From Allosediminivita sp964397775 (GTDB lineage: Bacteria > Pseudomonadota > Alphaproteobacteria > Rhodobacterales > Rhodobacteraceae): a DNA stretch of 25,620 bases. Below, one piece after another: positions 17,725 through 24,583 of the stretch. The first letter of the stretch is position 1. Each line of letters opens with the position of its first letter. The position numbers were made by a program, and so were the translations under genes. The DNA lies in contig CAYNKL010000054.1 of the NCBI GenBank assembly GCA_964397775.1, positions 1 to 25,620 of the forward strand, given 5' to 3'. The notes under the pieces were generated by a model. That model was not told the origin of the DNA. It made no database searches and saw nothing but the letters and a program-made list of their open reading frames with translations.

Positions 17725-18705
17725 TCAGGGCGCCAGCATCACCTTGCCCGCGCGGCCCGGCGTCAGCGCCGCTTCCATCGCCTTGGTGACCTGCGTGAGC
17801 GGGTAGCTTCCGCCGGTTTCGAGGGCCAAATCACCCTTTGCCGCCAGCGTCACCAGCTCGGTCATCAGCTTCTTCCGCTGGTCGGGATCCATGTCGGAGC
17901 TGACCTGCGAGCCCCAGAAACCGCGCACGGTGATCTGCTTCATGATCAGCGCGCCCGAGGACAGCGGCAGCGGCGCGCCGGTGGCGGTGCCGAAGACGAC
18001 CAGTTCGCCGTCCTTCGCCAGAAGCTCCACCAGATCCGCCCCGGTTTCGCCGCCAACGGAATCGATGGCCGACACGGCGTGCCCCTCGCCGATGATCTCG
18101 CGCGCGCGGTCCTTCCAGCCGTCGTCGGCGGTGCAGACCACGTTCTCGACACCCGCGGCGCGCAGGTCCTCGGCGGCGGCCTCGCGGCGGACGAGGTTCA
18201 GCAGGTGAACGCCGCGCGCCTTGGCGAGCACCATCATGATGCGGCCGACGGCGCCGTTGGCGGCGGTCTGAATCACCCAGTCGCCCTCGCCCGCCTGGAG
18301 CCCGTCGAGCAGCGAGATGGCGGAAAAGGGCATGGCGATGAGCTGCGCACCCATCTCGTCCGAGATCGCCTCGGGCAGCGGGATCACCCCGCCCGCGGGC
18401 GCGATGAAATACTCGGCCCAGGTGCCGTGCACACCGGCCACGGCGACGCGCTTGCCGACCATGTCTTCATCCACGCCGGGGCCGGCCTTTTCGATCACGC
18501 CGGCGGCCTCGCTGCCGCCGATGGCGCCGGGCAGAGGCGGCTTGTAGCCGTAGTCGCCCCGGATGGTCCAAAGGTCGTGGTTGTGGATCGGCGAAAGCAG
18601 CGTGCGGACCAGCACCTCGCCTTCGGCGGGGTCGGGCGTGTCCACATCGCGGGTGTCGAGCACGTCTTTCGGCTCTCCGAAGGTATCGTGAATCGCGGCT
18701 TTCAT
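17725..18705 (-). CDS. Zinc-free MDR oxidoreductase (enoyl-thioester/quinone reductase-like)
   Basis: A 326-residue medium-chain dehydrogenase/reductase that lacks the zinc-site cysteines of alcohol dehydrogenases. The N-terminal catalytic domain contains LWTIRGDYGYKPPLPG (46-60), resembling the 2-enoyl thioester reductase (ETR/MECR) branch, in which a tyrosine here is catalytic. The Rossmann motif is AANGAVGR (148-155), also ETR-like. Basic residues after the second strand (NLVRR, 170-174) suggest NADPH. Its substrate is not known: an enoyl thioester, a quinone or another electrophile are all possible. The ATG at 18705 overlaps the upstream TetR-family gene by 4 nt (ATGA), with AAAGGA upstream. 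Context suggests induction when that repressor is inactivated by electrophiles or oxidants. Confidence 0.88.
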   Translation of the reverse strand: MKAAIHDTFGEPKDVLDTRDVDTPDPAEGEVLVRTLLSPIHNHDLWTIRGDYGYKPPLPGAIGGSEAAGVIEKAGPGVDEDMVGKRVAVAGVHGTWAEYFIAPAGGVIPLPEAISDEMGAQLIAMPFSAISLLDGLQAGEGDWVIQTAANGAVGRIMMVLAKARGVHLLNLVRREAAAEDLRAAGVENVVCTADDGWKDRAREIIGEGHAVSAIDSVGGETGADLVELLAKDGELVVFGTATGAPLPLSSGALIMKQITVRGFWGSQVSSDMDPDQRKKLMTELVTLAAKGDLALETGGSYPLTQVTKAMEAALTPGRAGKVMLAP

Positions 18706-19316
18706 TGGTCTTGTCCTTTCCCTGCGCCGGGGATGAGGCGCAGTCTGGTGTCGTCCAGGGCGCGTCTGAGCGGCGCCTGGTCATGCGAGAGTTTCGACAG
18801 GATCGCAGCGCCCAGCCATTGCGCGTAGAGCGCCTCGGCGCTCCGATCCGGGTCATGAAGCGGGTGGATGGAGCCGTCCGAAATGCCGTCGCGCAGGATC
18901 TCCGCCAGACGCGCGGTCAGGGCCGTCACGCCTTCGTCGAGGGCCAGGCGCATGGGCTCGGAGAGGTCCGAAACCTCGGCCCCGAGCTTCACGACAAGGC
19001 AGGTTCCGGCAAGCCCCGCCTCGCGTTCGCGGTCGAGCCAGGCCTCACAGAAGGCCATCAGCTTGTCGGCGCCGGTGCCCGGCCTGTCGAACAGGCCGTC
19101 GATCCGGGCGAGGTAGTCGGCCACGTAGTCCTGCAGCATGGCCTCGCCGAAGGCCTCTTTCGAGGGGAAGTAGTAGTAGAACGATCCCTTGGGCACCCCG
19201 CTTTCGGCGAGGATCGCCTTGAGCCCCACCGCGCCGAAGCCGCCCGTCTGAACGAGGCGGCGCCCTGCGTCGAGGATCGCCTGGCGTGTCTGGTCGGATC
19301 TGGTTTGCGCCGTCAT
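18702..19316 (-). CDS. TetR-family repressor, NemR-like
   Basis: A 204-residue TetR-type regulator. The N-terminal helix-turn-helix covers about residues 10-56, with the typical VPKGSFYYYFPSKEAFG at 41-57. The ligand domain is strikingly like E. coli NemR: AGTCLVVKLGAEVSDLSE at 103-120 and YAQWLGAAILSKLS at 164-177. In E. coli NemR, oxidation or alkylation of Cys106, stabilised by Lys175, releases the repressor from DNA; both residues occur here at C106 and K175. So it probably senses reactive chlorine, quinones or other electrophiles. It is followed by an MDR oxidoreductase in a translationally coupled operon, not by nemA/gloA. A 10-bp palindrome lies 23-32 bp before the ATG at 19316, which has no clear Shine-Dalgarno. 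Confidence 0.92.
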   Translation of the reverse strand: MTAQTRSDQTRQAILDAGRRLVQTGGFGAVGLKAILAESGVPKGSFYYYFPSKEAFGEAMLQDYVADYLARIDGLFDRPGTGADKLMAFCEAWLDREREAGLAGTCLVVKLGAEVSDLSEPMRLALDEGVTALTARLAEILRDGISDGSIHPLHDPDRSAEALYAQWLGAAILSKLSHDQAPLRRALDDTRLRLIPGAGKGQDQ

Positions 19317-19338
19317 GGGATGGCAGATGGGAATAAAC

Positions 19339-19348
19339 CGACCGGTCG
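19339..19348. promoter_or_regulatory. Candidate operator of the NemR-like repressor
   Basis: The perfect palindrome CGACCGGTCG lies 23 bp upstream of the repressor start codon and is preceded, on the minus strand, by TAGA, giving TAGACGACCGGTCG. The position and TAGAC/GGTC character fit a TetR/NemR autoregulatory operator. Binding is inferred. Confidence 0.6.
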
Positions 19349-19471
19349 TCTAGTGATTGGATATGTATTTTGGGAGGGACGTGGCGTCAGGGCGGCGGGA
19401 ATGCTGATCGGTCGAGTGCGAAGGCCCCTGCGCGGAATCTAGGGGCGCCAGCCCCGCCGCTACCGAATACG

Positions 19472-19510
19472 AACAAAGGCGCGGCGCCCCTCCCCTCCGG
19501 GGCGCCGCGC
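19472..19510 (-). terminator. Rho-independent terminator of hemN
   Basis: A 12-bp GC-rich stem (19479-19490 with 19499-19510) and an 8-nt loop, followed on the minus strand by the T-rich TTTGTTCG. It begins 12 nt after the hemN stop codon. Confidence 0.85.
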
Positions 19511-19521
19511 GGAGAGCAAGG

Positions 19522-20877
19522 TCAGATGGCCGAACTGTGGCCTGCCTTGCTCAGATCGTACGCGTCGAAGGCGCGCGCGATCATGCGGGTGAGCGGGCGC
19601 GCGTCCGGCGGAATGAAAAGCCCGTCCTCGGTCACCTCGAGCACATTCTCGAAGGCGCTGTCGGTGGCGCGGAACAGGGCAAAGAGATCGGCGCGGGTGA
19701 TGTCGAAATCGCGCAGGATCTCGGCCGCGTCGATCCGAAAATCGCACATGATCGCCTCGATCAGGCGACCGCGCAGCAGATCGTCACCGCCGAAGACATG
19801 GCCCCGCGAGGTCGAGAACCGCCCGTCGCGCACGGCGGCGGTGTGCACCGAGGTGGCCGGCGCGTTCTGCGCGTAGCCCTGCGGGAAGCGCGAGATCGAC
19901 GAGGCGCCGATGCCCACCAGCGCGCTGGCCTGATCGTCGGTGTAGCCCTGGAAGTTGCGCCGCAGGCGGCCGGTCTTCTGGGCGATGGTCAGCCCGTCGC
20001 TTGGCGCGGCGAAGTGGTCGATGCCGATCTCGGCGTAACCGTCCCAGCGGAAGAGCTTTGCCGCCGTGTCGAAGAGCGCAAGACGTTCCTCAGGCGTGGG
20101 CAGCGCGTCCGAGGGGATCATCTGCTGGCGCTTGGCCATCCAGGGCACATGGGCGTAGCCGTAGAGCGCCACGCGATCGGGGGCGAAGCTCAGCAGCTTC
20201 TGCACGGTTTCAGTGATGCCGGCCTGGGTCTGGTAGGGCAGCCCGAAGAGGATGTCGGCATTGAGGCTCGCGATACCGCGCTCGCGGATCATGTCGACGG
20301 CATCGCGCGTGATGTCGAAGCTCTGCACCCGGCCGATGGTTTCCTGGATGCGGTCGTCGAAATCCTGCACGCCGATGGAGGCGCGGGTCATGCCGCCCTC
20401 GGCCAGCGCGTCGAGCCGCGCGGCGTCGACCTCGTTCGGGTCGATCTCGACAGAGAACTCGGCATTTTCGGCGAAATCCGCCACTTCGCGGATGGAGGCG
20501 ATCAGGTCGCGCATCATGTCGGGCGTCAGCAGCGTGGGCGTGCCGCCGCCCCAATGCAGGCGCGACAGGCGGATGCCCCGCGGCAGATGCGCGCGCAGGA
20601 GCGCCAGCTCCTGCTTGAGCGTCTCGACGTAGGCCGCCACCGGCGAGAGCGTCGCCGTGCCCTGCGTCCGGCAGGCGCAGAACCAGCAGAGCCTGCGGCA
20701 GAAGGGCACGTGGATGTAGAGCGAAATCTCCCCGCCTTCGGGCAGCGCGGAGATCCAGTTTGCAAAGCGCTCGGGCCCCACGCCGCCACCGAAGTGCGGC
20801 GCGGTCGGATACGAGGTGTAGCGCGGCACCTTCGCGTCAAACAGACCCAGCCGGGCGAGTTGTGTTCGTGTCATCAT
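19522..20877 (-). CDS. hemN: Oxygen-independent coproporphyrinogen III oxidase
   Basis: A 451-residue radical SAM enzyme that oxidatively decarboxylates coproporphyrinogen III to protoporphyrinogen IX without oxygen, allowing haem synthesis under low oxygen. The [4Fe-4S] cluster motif is C60-x3-C64-x2-C67, followed by C69 (CWFCAC) as in true HemN. Other family stretches are VPRYTSYPTAPHF (17-29), HWGGGTPTLL (about 108-117) and EIDPNEVD. The length matches HemN, and the HemN-type N-terminus argues against the HemW-like paralogues that lack this activity. Two consecutive ATG codons open the frame at 20877. It is divergent from fnrL; in Rhodobacter this gene is called hemZ. Promoter geometry suggests FnrL activation and an almost leaderless mRNA. 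Confidence 0.96.
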   Translation of the reverse strand: MMTRTQLARLGLFDAKVPRYTSYPTAPHFGGGVGPERFANWISALPEGGEISLYIHVPFCRRLCWFCACRTQGTATLSPVAAYVETLKQELALLRAHLPRGIRLSRLHWGGGTPTLLTPDMMRDLIASIREVADFAENAEFSVEIDPNEVDAARLDALAEGGMTRASIGVQDFDDRIQETIGRVQSFDITRDAVDMIRERGIASLNADILFGLPYQTQAGITETVQKLLSFAPDRVALYGYAHVPWMAKRQQMIPSDALPTPEERLALFDTAAKLFRWDGYAEIGIDHFAAPSDGLTIAQKTGRLRRNFQGYTDDQASALVGIGASSISRFPQGYAQNAPATSVHTAAVRDGRFSTSRGHVFGGDDLLRGRLIEAIMCDFRIDAAEILRDFDITRADLFALFRATDSAFENVLEVTEDGLFIPPDARPLTRMIARAFDAYDLSKAGHSSAI

Positions 20878-20884
20878 AAGCTTA

Positions 20885-20926
20885 GTGTTAGTCGCGTCAG
20901 AGTTGGGTGGCTTTGACCCAGATCAA
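20885..20926 (-). promoter_or_regulatory. Predicted class II FnrL-activated promoter of hemN
   Basis: On the minus strand the FNR box is centred at 20919.5. A TAACAC hexamer occupies 20890-20885, which is exactly -12 to -7 if the box is centred at -41.5. The predicted start is 20878, one nucleotide before the ATG. The sequence is seen; activation is inferred from the class II FNR rule. Confidence 0.6.
20913..20926. promoter_or_regulatory. FNR box (FnrL site) between hemN and fnrL
   Basis: TTGACCCAGATCAA differs from the consensus TTGAT-N4-ATCAA at one position. It lies 13 nt before the fnrL start codon and directly beside the fnrL Shine-Dalgarno AGGGGA (20928-20933), so bound FnrL would activate hemN and probably block its own gene. 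Confidence 0.9.
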
Positions 20927-20939
20927 CAGGGGAAACGCG

Positions 20940-21686
20940 ATGCTGAACGAACGGAGCCTTGCCGTATCGCAGGACTGCGGGGATTGTCCGATCCGGCACC
21001 GCGCGGTCTGCGCGCGCTGCGAATCCGACGAGCTTCAGGCGCTGGAAGAGATCAAGTACTACCGCAAGTACGAGGCCGGCAGCCACGTGATCTGGTCGGG
21101 CGACCGGATGGATTTCGTGGGCTCGGTCGTGTCGGGGATCGCTACGCTGAGCCAGACGATGGAAGACGGGCGCACCCAGATGGTGGGCCTGCTGTTGCCC
21201 AGCGATTTCGTCGGCCGCCCGGGGCGCACCACCGCTGCCTATGATGTCACCGCGACGACCGACATGGTGATGTGCTGTTTCCGCCGCGCCCCCTTCGAGC
21301 AGATGATGACCAAGACACCGCATATCGCGCAGCGCCTGCTCGAGATGACGCTGGACGAGCTCGACGCCGCGCGCGAATGGATGCTTGTGCTCGGGCGCAA
21401 GACCGCGCGCGAGAAGATCGCCTCGCTCCTGTCGATCATCGCGCGGCGGGATGCGACACTGAACCTGCGCGGCACCGACGGGCCGCTGGTCTTCGACCTG
21501 CCGCTCACGCGCGAGGCGATGGCGGATTACCTCGGGCTCACGCTCGAGACGGTGAGCCGCCAGATCTCGGCGCTGAAACGCGACGGCGTGATCGTGCTTG
21601 AAGGCAAGCGCCACGTCACGATTCCCGACATGGGCCGCCTCATGGAAGAGGCCGGCGATGATGCAGATGGTGGACTCCTTGTCTGA
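20940..21686 (+). CDS. fnrL: FNR-type oxygen-responsive regulator FnrL
   Basis: A 248-residue Crp/Fnr regulator that binds DNA as a dimer when its [4Fe-4S] cluster is intact at low oxygen. Candidate ligands are the N-terminal cysteines C13, C16, C24 and C27 plus C112/C113. The cyclic-nucleotide-like sensor domain spans about 30-150, followed by a dimerisation helix and a C-terminal helix-turn-helix with LTREAMADYLGLTLETVSRQI, whose E-x2-SR recognition pattern fits TTGAT half-sites. The ATG at 20940 is used because AGGGGA lies 6 nt upstream; the in-frame GTG at 20907 would place the FNR box inside the gene. A weak TTGTGT-N17-TAGTGT promoter (20860-20888) would put the FNR box near +25, consistent with negative autoregulation. 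The 3' end overlaps the next gene. Confidence 0.95.
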   Translation: MLNERSLAVSQDCGDCPIRHRAVCARCESDELQALEEIKYYRKYEAGSHVIWSGDRMDFVGSVVSGIATLSQTMEDGRTQMVGLLLPSDFVGRPGRTTAAYDVTATTDMVMCCFRRAPFEQMMTKTPHIAQRLLEMTLDELDAAREWMLVLGRKTAREKIASLLSIIARRDATLNLRGTDGPLVFDLPLTREAMADYLGLTLETVSRQISALKRDGVIVLEGKRHVTIPDMGRLMEEAGDDADGGLLV

Positions 21687-22599
21687 AACACTTCCCTTCA
21701 CAGTCTGGGACGTCTTCACCGACAGCCCCTACTCCGGCAATCCCCTGGCCATCGTCGAGGGCGCGGGGTCGCTCAGCGATGCCGCGATGCAGGCGATGGC
21801 GCGGCAGTTCAACCTGTCGGAGACCATCTTCGTGATGCCGCCCGAGTCCGAGGACCCGGCGCATACCGCGAAGGTGCGGATCTTCACGCCTGTCTCGGAG
21901 CTGCCCTTTGCCGGGCACCCGACCGTGGGCTGCGCCATTCATCTCGCGCTGGCCGCCTGCCCCAAGCGGGACTTCGAGACGACGCTGACGCTCGAAGAGG
22001 TGGCGGGCGACGTGCCGGTGACCGTGACGCGCCGCGACGGCGAGGTGACGGCCGAGTTCCGTGCCCCCGTCCTGCCCTTCACCCCCGAGACCGGCACGGC
22101 GCCCGATGCCGCGACGGCTGCGGCGGCGCTGGGGCTCACCCCGGCGCAGGTGGCGCTCGAAGGCCATGCCCCGGCGCTGCGCCAGGGCGGGCCGGGGTTC
22201 ATCTTCATTCCCGTGGCCGACACCGAGGCGCTGCGCACGGCGCACCCGAAGGGCAGCGCCTGGGAAGAGATGTGCGAGGCAGCGGGCCTCAAGGGGGCCT
22301 ATGTCTACACGCGGGCCGCGGTGACGGATTACGCCGCGCGCGTGTTCGCTCCCGGCGACGGGATCGCCGAGGATCCTGCCACCGGATCGGCCAGCGCCAT
22401 CTTCGCCGCGCAGCTTCTGGCGGCCGGCGCGCTGGAGGACGGGGAGACGGAACTGACGCTGGCGCAGGGCATCGACATGGGCCGGCCCAGCGCCCTCGGG
22501 CTGCGGGTCACCGTCACCGATGGCGCGATCGAGGCGATCTACGTCTCGGGCAGTGCCGTTCCCGTCAGCCGCGGCGAAATCATGCGTCCGGATCTCTGA
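21658..22599 (+). CDS. PhzF-family protein (phenazine biosynthesis-like isomerase)
   Basis: A 313-residue member of the PhzF/diaminopimelate-epimerase-fold family. Conserved features: the general-acid/base glutamate E55 in NLSETIFV, ELPFAGHPTVG (81-91) and the C-terminal EDPATGSASA. In PhzF these surround the active site of an isomerase; most family members, including this one, have no known substrate, and there are no phenazine genes here. The start lies inside fnrL: I use ATG 21658 because GAGG sits 6 nt upstream, but ATG 21661, ATG 21667 and GTG 21670 are also possible. The overlap of up to 29 nt means translation coupled to fnrL. It may therefore follow fnrL expression. Confidence 0.9.
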   Translation: MMQMVDSLSETLPFTVWDVFTDSPYSGNPLAIVEGAGSLSDAAMQAMARQFNLSETIFVMPPESEDPAHTAKVRIFTPVSELPFAGHPTVGCAIHLALAACPKRDFETTLTLEEVAGDVPVTVTRRDGEVTAEFRAPVLPFTPETGTAPDAATAAAALGLTPAQVALEGHAPALRQGGPGFIFIPVADTEALRTAHPKGSAWEEMCEAAGLKGAYVYTRAAVTDYAARVFAPGDGIAEDPATGSASAIFAAQLLAAGALEDGETELTLAQGIDMGRPSALGLRVTVTDGAIEAIYVSGSAVPVSRGEIMRPDL

Positions 22600-22625
22600 T
22601 CCGGACTGCGCCGCCGCGTCAGGGA

Positions 22626-22653
22626 TTGGAAACACTCGAATCAGGGTTATGTT
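22626..22653 (+). promoter_or_regulatory. Candidate marR promoter
   Basis: TTGGAA at 22626-22631, 16-bp spacer, TATGTT at 22648-22653. Transcription would start around 22660-22663, at or next to the ATG. The -10 element is inside the palindromic operator. Confidence 0.5.
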
Positions 22654-22664
22654 GATATCAACAT
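22649..22664. promoter_or_regulatory. MarR operator 1 (overlaps marR start codon)
   Basis: The perfect 16-bp palindrome ATGTTGATATCAACAT overlaps the candidate -10 element and the first two bases of the marR ATG. Its 12-bp core GTTGATATCAAC recurs only upstream of the DUF1428 gene. Autorepression is inferred. Confidence 0.8.
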
Positions 22665-23118
22665 GACCGATACGATGGACCCTTCCCTGCCCCTTGGAAC
22701 GACGCTTGAGGTGCGCGACCGCTGCCTCTGCCTCGCCGCCCAGCGCGCGGCGCGGGCGCTCGCCCGGCGCTTCGACGCGGTTCTGAAGCCGCACGGGCTG
22801 ACCAACGGGCAGTTCTCGCTGCTGATGGCGCTGAACCGCCCCGAGCCTCCGCGCATTTCCGATCTCGCGCCCTTTCTGGCCATGGACCGCACCACGCTGA
22901 CGGCGGCGGCCAAGGTGCTGGAACGGCGGGGCCTTCTGAAAACCGCAGCCGATGCGCGGGACGCGCGCGCGAGGCGCCTGTCGCTGACCGAAGACGGGCG
23001 CGCCGCGCTGCGGGCGGCGGTTCCGGACTGGCGGGCCGCACATGATGCGCTCGACGCCGAGATCGGCGGCGGTGACGCAGCCGCCCGGCTGCGGGCCGCG
23101 CTCATGGGCATCGGCTGA
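22663..23118 (+). CDS. MarR-family transcriptional regulator
   Basis: A 151-residue MarR-type winged-helix regulator. Helix 1 (about 15-42) carries two cysteines, C21 and C23 (RCLCLAAQRAAR), near the place where OhrR-type peroxide sensors have their reactive cysteine. The winged helix covers about 50-115, with ISDLAPFLAMDRTTLTAAAKVLERRGLL as the recognition region and DARDARARRLSLTEDG as the wing. The ligand is unknown; redox sensing is an inference. The ATG at 22663 overlaps operator 1 and has no Shine-Dalgarno, so a leaderless transcript is likely. It converges with the DUF1428 gene (3 nt between stops), whose promoter has the same palindrome, so that gene is its probable target. Confidence 0.93.
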   Translation: MTDTMDPSLPLGTTLEVRDRCLCLAAQRAARALARRFDAVLKPHGLTNGQFSLLMALNRPEPPRISDLAPFLAMDRTTLTAAAKVLERRGLLKTAADARDARARRLSLTEDGRAALRAAVPDWRAAHDALDAEIGGGDAAARLRAALMGIG

Positions 23119-23121
23119 GGA

Positions 23122-23478
23122 TCAGGCCTTTTCCTCGAGCACGGTCTGGAAGCCGCCGTAGATCATGCGCTTTCCGTCGAAGGGCATCTCGCCCATCTCG
23201 GCCCAGCGTTCGTCGGTGTCCATGGTGCTCCAGCAGGCCTCCGCAGTTTCCTTGTCCGGCCAGAGGATCCAGGAAAAGATGACGACCTCGCCTTCCTCGA
23301 GCTTCACCGCCATGGGAAAGGAGGTCAGCTTGCCGTCGGGCACCATGTCCCCCCAGTTTTCCATGATGGAAAGCGCGCCGTAATCCCTGAAGAGCGGCCA
23401 GGTCTTGCGTGAGAAGGCGATGTAGTCGCCCTTCCTCGCCTCCGGCACGGCAGCGATGGTTCCCGATACGTAGGTCAT
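23122..23478 (-). CDS. DUF1428 family protein (YbaA-like)
   Basis: A 118-residue protein matching DUF1428, with the E. coli relative YbaA, by length and by typical sequence: YVSGTIAAVPEARK at the start, FRDYGALSIMENWGDMVPDGKLTSFP in the middle and EMPFDGKRMIYGGF near the end. It has a dimeric alpha-beta-barrel-like composition as seen in small monooxygenase-type folds; no biochemical role is established. Some databases name the family after 4.5S RNA, which is misleading. The ATG at 23478 follows AGGGGA by 7 nt; the longer open frame upstream would include the operator. Expression is probably controlled by the adjacent MarR through operator 2. Confidence 0.92.
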   Translation of the reverse strand: MTYVSGTIAAVPEARKGDYIAFSRKTWPLFRDYGALSIMENWGDMVPDGKLTSFPMAVKLEEGEVVIFSWILWPDKETAEACWSTMDTDERWAEMGEMPFDGKRMIYGGFQTVLEEKA

Positions 23479-23522
23479 GACTGATTCCCCTGTCACTGAT
23501 GACGAGAGGTTGGCGATACTTA

Positions 23523-23538
23523 AGGTTGATATCAACCT
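23523..23538. promoter_or_regulatory. MarR operator 2 (upstream of the DUF1428 gene)
   Basis: The perfect 16-bp palindrome AGGTTGATATCAACCT lies 45-60 bp upstream of the DUF1428 start codon and shares the core GTTGATATCAAC with operator 1. Binding by the neighbouring MarR protein is inferred. Confidence 0.8.
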
Positions 23539-23558
23539 ATATCGTCCTGACACGCGAA

Positions 23559-23582
23559 ACGCCGCCCCTTTCGGGACGGCGT
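23559..23582 (-). terminator. Probable terminator of the universal stress protein gene
   Basis: On the minus strand a 10-bp stem (one G-U pair) with a GAAA tetraloop lies 63 nt after the usp stop and is followed by only three T, then CGCG. A stable hairpin, but the T tract is short. Confidence 0.5.
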
Positions 23583-23645
23583 CTGCGGGATGGCGGGCGG
23601 GGCGATGTGCCCCCTAGGGGGCGCGAGCGGCGTCCCGTCAGCCCT

Positions 23646-24485
23646 TCAGTGGGCCATGAAAACCGGCACCGGGGTCAGTTCGAGCATGTGGCGTGTCGCG
23701 CCGCCCAGGATGGCCTCGCGGAAGCGCGAGTGCCCGTAGGCGCCCATCACCACCATGTGCGCATCCAGATCGGCCACGTGGCGCAGCAGCACGTCGGAGA
23801 CCCGCGGCAGCGTGCGCGACAGCACGTCGATCTCGACGTTCACGCCGTGGCGCGACAGGAACTGCGAGAGCATACCGCCGGGGTCGGACCGGTTGGGCCC
23901 GTGGGCGGGCGGATCGATGATCACCACGTTCACGCGGCTTGCGCCCTTGAGCAGCGGCATGGCCGCACGCACGGCGCGAAGCGCCTCGGGGCTTTCGTTC
24001 CAGGCCACCACCACGCGTTCGGGCTGAACCTTGGGCGTGACGTCGTCCGGCACAATCAATGCGGGAACCTGCGCTTCGAAGAGAGCCGATTCGAGAATCG
24101 GTTCGAGTTCGATGCCGTGGTCGTCTCCGTAGGGCTTTGGCAGCACCGCAAGATCGGCAAACCGTGCCTTGAGCGCAACATGCCGGCCGATGTCGGGCAG
24201 CTGTGCCACCCCTTCCTCGACCGCCCAGCGATCCCCCCAGCGGTTGAGCGCCTTGCGCGTCATGGCCGCCAGAGTTTTGGAGTCCTCGGTGGCGCGGTTC
24301 AGGCTTTCCTGCAGTACCATGGCGTTGGCACCGGCGTAGTAATAGCCCGTCTGCGTGCGATCGACGCCAAAGGCCATCACCTCGAGATGGGCCTGCATCC
24401 AGTCGGCGACGGCCGCTGCATGTTCGACCGTGCTGTCGACAATCGCCTGATCGGTCACGGCCGTGAAGATCGTCTTGTAAGACAT
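23646..24485 (-). CDS. Tandem-domain universal stress protein
   Basis: A 279-residue UspA-family protein with two domains. The first (about 1-145) has no recognisable nucleotide motif. The second (about 150-279) has the ATP-binding pattern GAYGHSRFREAILGGATRHM starting near residue 248, so probably only this half binds ATP. A usp gene beside ccoNOQP and fnrL is typical of Rhodobacter and relatives. The promoter region has an FNR box whose spacing predicts class II activation, so it should be made at low oxygen with the cbb3 oxidase. The ATG at 24485 begins the family-like MSYKTIFTAVTD. Its exact role is unknown. Confidence 0.93.
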   Translation of the reverse strand: MSYKTIFTAVTDQAIVDSTVEHAAAVADWMQAHLEVMAFGVDRTQTGYYYAGANAMVLQESLNRATEDSKTLAAMTRKALNRWGDRWAVEEGVAQLPDIGRHVALKARFADLAVLPKPYGDDHGIELEPILESALFEAQVPALIVPDDVTPKVQPERVVVAWNESPEALRAVRAAMPLLKGASRVNVVIIDPPAHGPNRSDPGGMLSQFLSRHGVNVEIDVLSRTLPRVSDVLLRHVADLDAHMVVMGAYGHSRFREAILGGATRHMLELTPVPVFMAH

Positions 24486-24523
24486 CTGACACCTTCTTCC
24501 TGTTCTTGTCTTTCCCGGAGATC

Positions 24524-24565
24524 AACCTAGCGGGGTGTTGAGCGGCTCACCTTGACGCGTATCAA
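24524..24565 (-). promoter_or_regulatory. Predicted class II FnrL-activated promoter of usp
   Basis: FNR box TTGACGCGTATCAA at 24552-24565 (centre 24558.5). On the minus strand TAGGTT occupies 24529-24524, exactly -12 to -7 for a box centred at -41.5. The predicted start is 24517, giving a 31-nt leader. The second box would then lie at -73.5. Confidence 0.7.
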
Positions 24566-24583
24566 TGAACGGGGTGCCGCCGC

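Noticed and set aside
23609..23622. 14-bp palindrome GCCCCCTAGGGGGC between DUF1428 and usp
   Set aside because: It has only a 2-nt centre, so cannot form a good hairpin of its own, has no T tract and no promoter alignment; probably chance in GC-rich DNA.
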